A DNA stretch of 6,806 bases, from contig CAWVSY010000093.1 in assembly GCA_963933055.1 (NCBI GenBank), forward strand, positions 1 through 6,806, read 5' to 3'. Shown piece by piece: positions 6,390-6,806 of this stretch. Position 1 is the first letter of the stretch; the number at the start of each line of letters is the position of its first letter. The translations under genes and the position numbers were made by a program. The notes beneath the pieces are model-generated. The model did no database searches. It was given only the letters and a program-made list of their open reading frames with translations, and was not told the origin of the DNA. The stretch comes from Oleispira sp963933055. Its GTDB lineage: Bacteria; Pseudomonadota; Gammaproteobacteria; Pseudomonadales; Oceanobacteraceae.

Positions 6390-6432
6390 GTTAGGGCAAC
6401 TGTCCGGAAATTCCAGATAGTTCGATTCAATT
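6390..6432. repeat. Degenerate dispersed repeat, copy B
   Basis: TAGGGCAACTGTCCGGA (6392-6408) matches copy A at 15 of 17 positions, and GATAGTTCGATTCAATT (6416-6432) is identical to copy C at 5788-5804. The constant 55-bp offset from copy A indicates a tandem duplication that has since diverged. Confidence 0.75.
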
Positions 6433-6457
6433 TTCAGGTCGACGACACTATCTGGAA
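6411..6457. repeat. 11-bp inverted repeat spanning the end of the HigA-like gene
   Basis: TTCCAGATAGT (6411-6421) and ACTATCTGGAA (6447-6457) are perfect complements with a 25-nt loop. The right arm covers the stop codon of the HigA-like gene, and copy B of the dispersed repeat overlaps the left arm. A second pairing, GATTCAA (6424-6430) with TTGAATC (6459-6465), overlaps it and would compete with or knot the first. There is no T-tract in the minus-strand direction to support intrinsic termination. Confidence 0.5.
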
Positions 6458-6738
6458 GTTGAATCTTGCGCCAGTCTCGTTTTGGTCTGCTGATAATGCG
6501 TTTCTATATTCAACCAATATTCAACGCTGCGCCCAAGTACCGCATTCAGAGCTTTAGCGCTATTTTTATCAATAGTACTTTTTTTCGCTAATAAGCTCTT
6601 GATCTGGGCCACTGTCAACGTTGAGCTTTCAGCCAGTTTATCGATACTAATGCTCTGGCCTTCCATTTCATAAGCCAACATGTCGGCGAAAGAAACGAGG
6701 TAATCTGGCTGGTATTCTAACGGGTATTTATTGTTCAT
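6448..6738 (-). CDS. HigA-like antitoxin, XRE-family HTH protein; no partner toxin visible
   Basis: The 96-residue protein carries an XRE helix-turn-helix of the HigA/VapI type. It has a leading PDYLVSFADMLAYEMEG segment that matches the usual PGE-x-L-x-E-x-L opening of HigA, then ISIDKLAESSTLTVAQIKSLL as the DNA-binding helices, and the family ending SVEYWLNIETHY (HigA usually ends FWLNLQxxYDL). In higBA loci the toxin gene normally lies immediately upstream of higA. Here the 68 bp upstream to the window edge hold hairpin repeats, so no toxin gene abuts it, and none follows. It may be an orphan antitoxin or repressor, or its toxin may lie beyond the window. ATG 6738 is preceded by a weak AAGA about 7 nt upstream. 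The 3' end overlaps an inverted repeat. Confidence 0.78.
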   Translation of the reverse strand: MNNKYPLEYQPDYLVSFADMLAYEMEGQSISIDKLAESSTLTVAQIKSLLAKKSTIDKNSAKALNAVLGRSVEYWLNIETHYQQTKTRLAQDSTSR

Positions 6739-6754
6739 ATTAATTCTTGTGTGG

Positions 6755-6772
6755 GTTGGCCTTTAGGCCAAC
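6755..6772. repeat. Hairpin repeat unit 1 (REP-like)
   Basis: GTTGGCC (6755-6761) pairs perfectly with GGCCAAC (6766-6772) around TTTA. It lies 17 bp upstream of the HigA-like start and is followed by ACATTTT, as unit 2 is followed by ACATTATTT. The leader of the HigA-like gene would carry this hairpin if transcription starts further upstream. Confidence 0.6.
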
Positions 6773-6776
6773 ATTT

Positions 6777-6800
6777 TGTCGGGCTAAACCCCGACCTACA
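6777..6800. repeat. Hairpin repeat unit 2 (REP-like, TGTCGGG...ACCTACA)
   Basis: GTCGGG (6778-6783) pairs with CCCGAC (6790-6795) around CTAAAC. The whole unit, read on the other strand as TGTAGGTCGGGG..., resembles a short palindromic repeat that I recall as common between genes of many gammaproteobacteria. Whether it is repeated in this genome cannot be seen from the window. Confidence 0.6.
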
Positions 6801-6806
6801 TTATTT

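Noticed and set aside
6354..6557. 67-residue plus-strand frame at the right end
   Set aside because: It overlaps the dispersed repeats and is antisense to the 3' part of the HigA-like gene, with no family resemblance.
6448..6806. Complete higBA toxin-antitoxin pair
   Set aside because: Only the HigA-like antitoxin is present; the adjoining sequence holds hairpin repeats and no RelE-like toxin frame.

Overview
The window (about 6.8 kb) looks like part of a defence or addiction island beside a tRNA gene in a gammaproteobacterium. The moderate GC, the encoded CCA on the tRNA, the protein families and the REP-like hairpins at the right edge all fit a marine or environmental lineage. That placement is inference from style, not from a database match. 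No integrase, transposase or phage gene is visible.

Layout, left to right. (1) 47-379 (-) encodes a small CusF-like OB-fold domain in which all four positions that bind Cu(I)/Ag(I) in E. coli CusF are substituted; its 5' end runs up against the tRNA and its start is unclear. (2) 418-494 (+) is a complete tRNA-Arg(CCG). (3) 527-3832 (-) is an intact type I restriction subunit gene, hsdR, with nuclease and translocase motifs present; hsdM and hsdS are not in the window. (4) 4033-5745 (+) is a self-contained hipBA toxin-antitoxin cassette: a promoter with two near-identical palindromic operator-like sites, an XRE antitoxin gene, and an overlapping HipA kinase gene with all catalytic residues. 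(5) 5846-about 6380 (-) is the orphaned 3' end of what looks like a COG2865/AlbA_2-type (RecG-like ATP-binding) protein gene, carrying a 21-bp minisatellite that encodes a heptapeptide repeat. It is surrounded by short degenerate repeats at 5757-5804, 6337-6373 and 6392-6432, with a related 15-mer just upstream of hsdR at 3904-3918. (6) 6448-6738 (-) is a HigA-like XRE antitoxin with no adjacent toxin visible. (7) 6755-6800 holds two hairpin repeats in tandem, of REP-like character.

Reading: hsdR, the COG2865-like tail and the HigA-like gene all point left, as in a type I restriction operon with accessory genes. The hipBA cassette points the other way and sits between hsdR and the broken gene. 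The most economical model is a restriction locus remodelled by deletion and insertion of a hipBA module, with the minisatellite and dispersed repeats as possible recombination substrates. The individual families are known. The points most worth following are the ligand-less CusF-like domain, the twin hipBA operators and the heptapeptide minisatellite.
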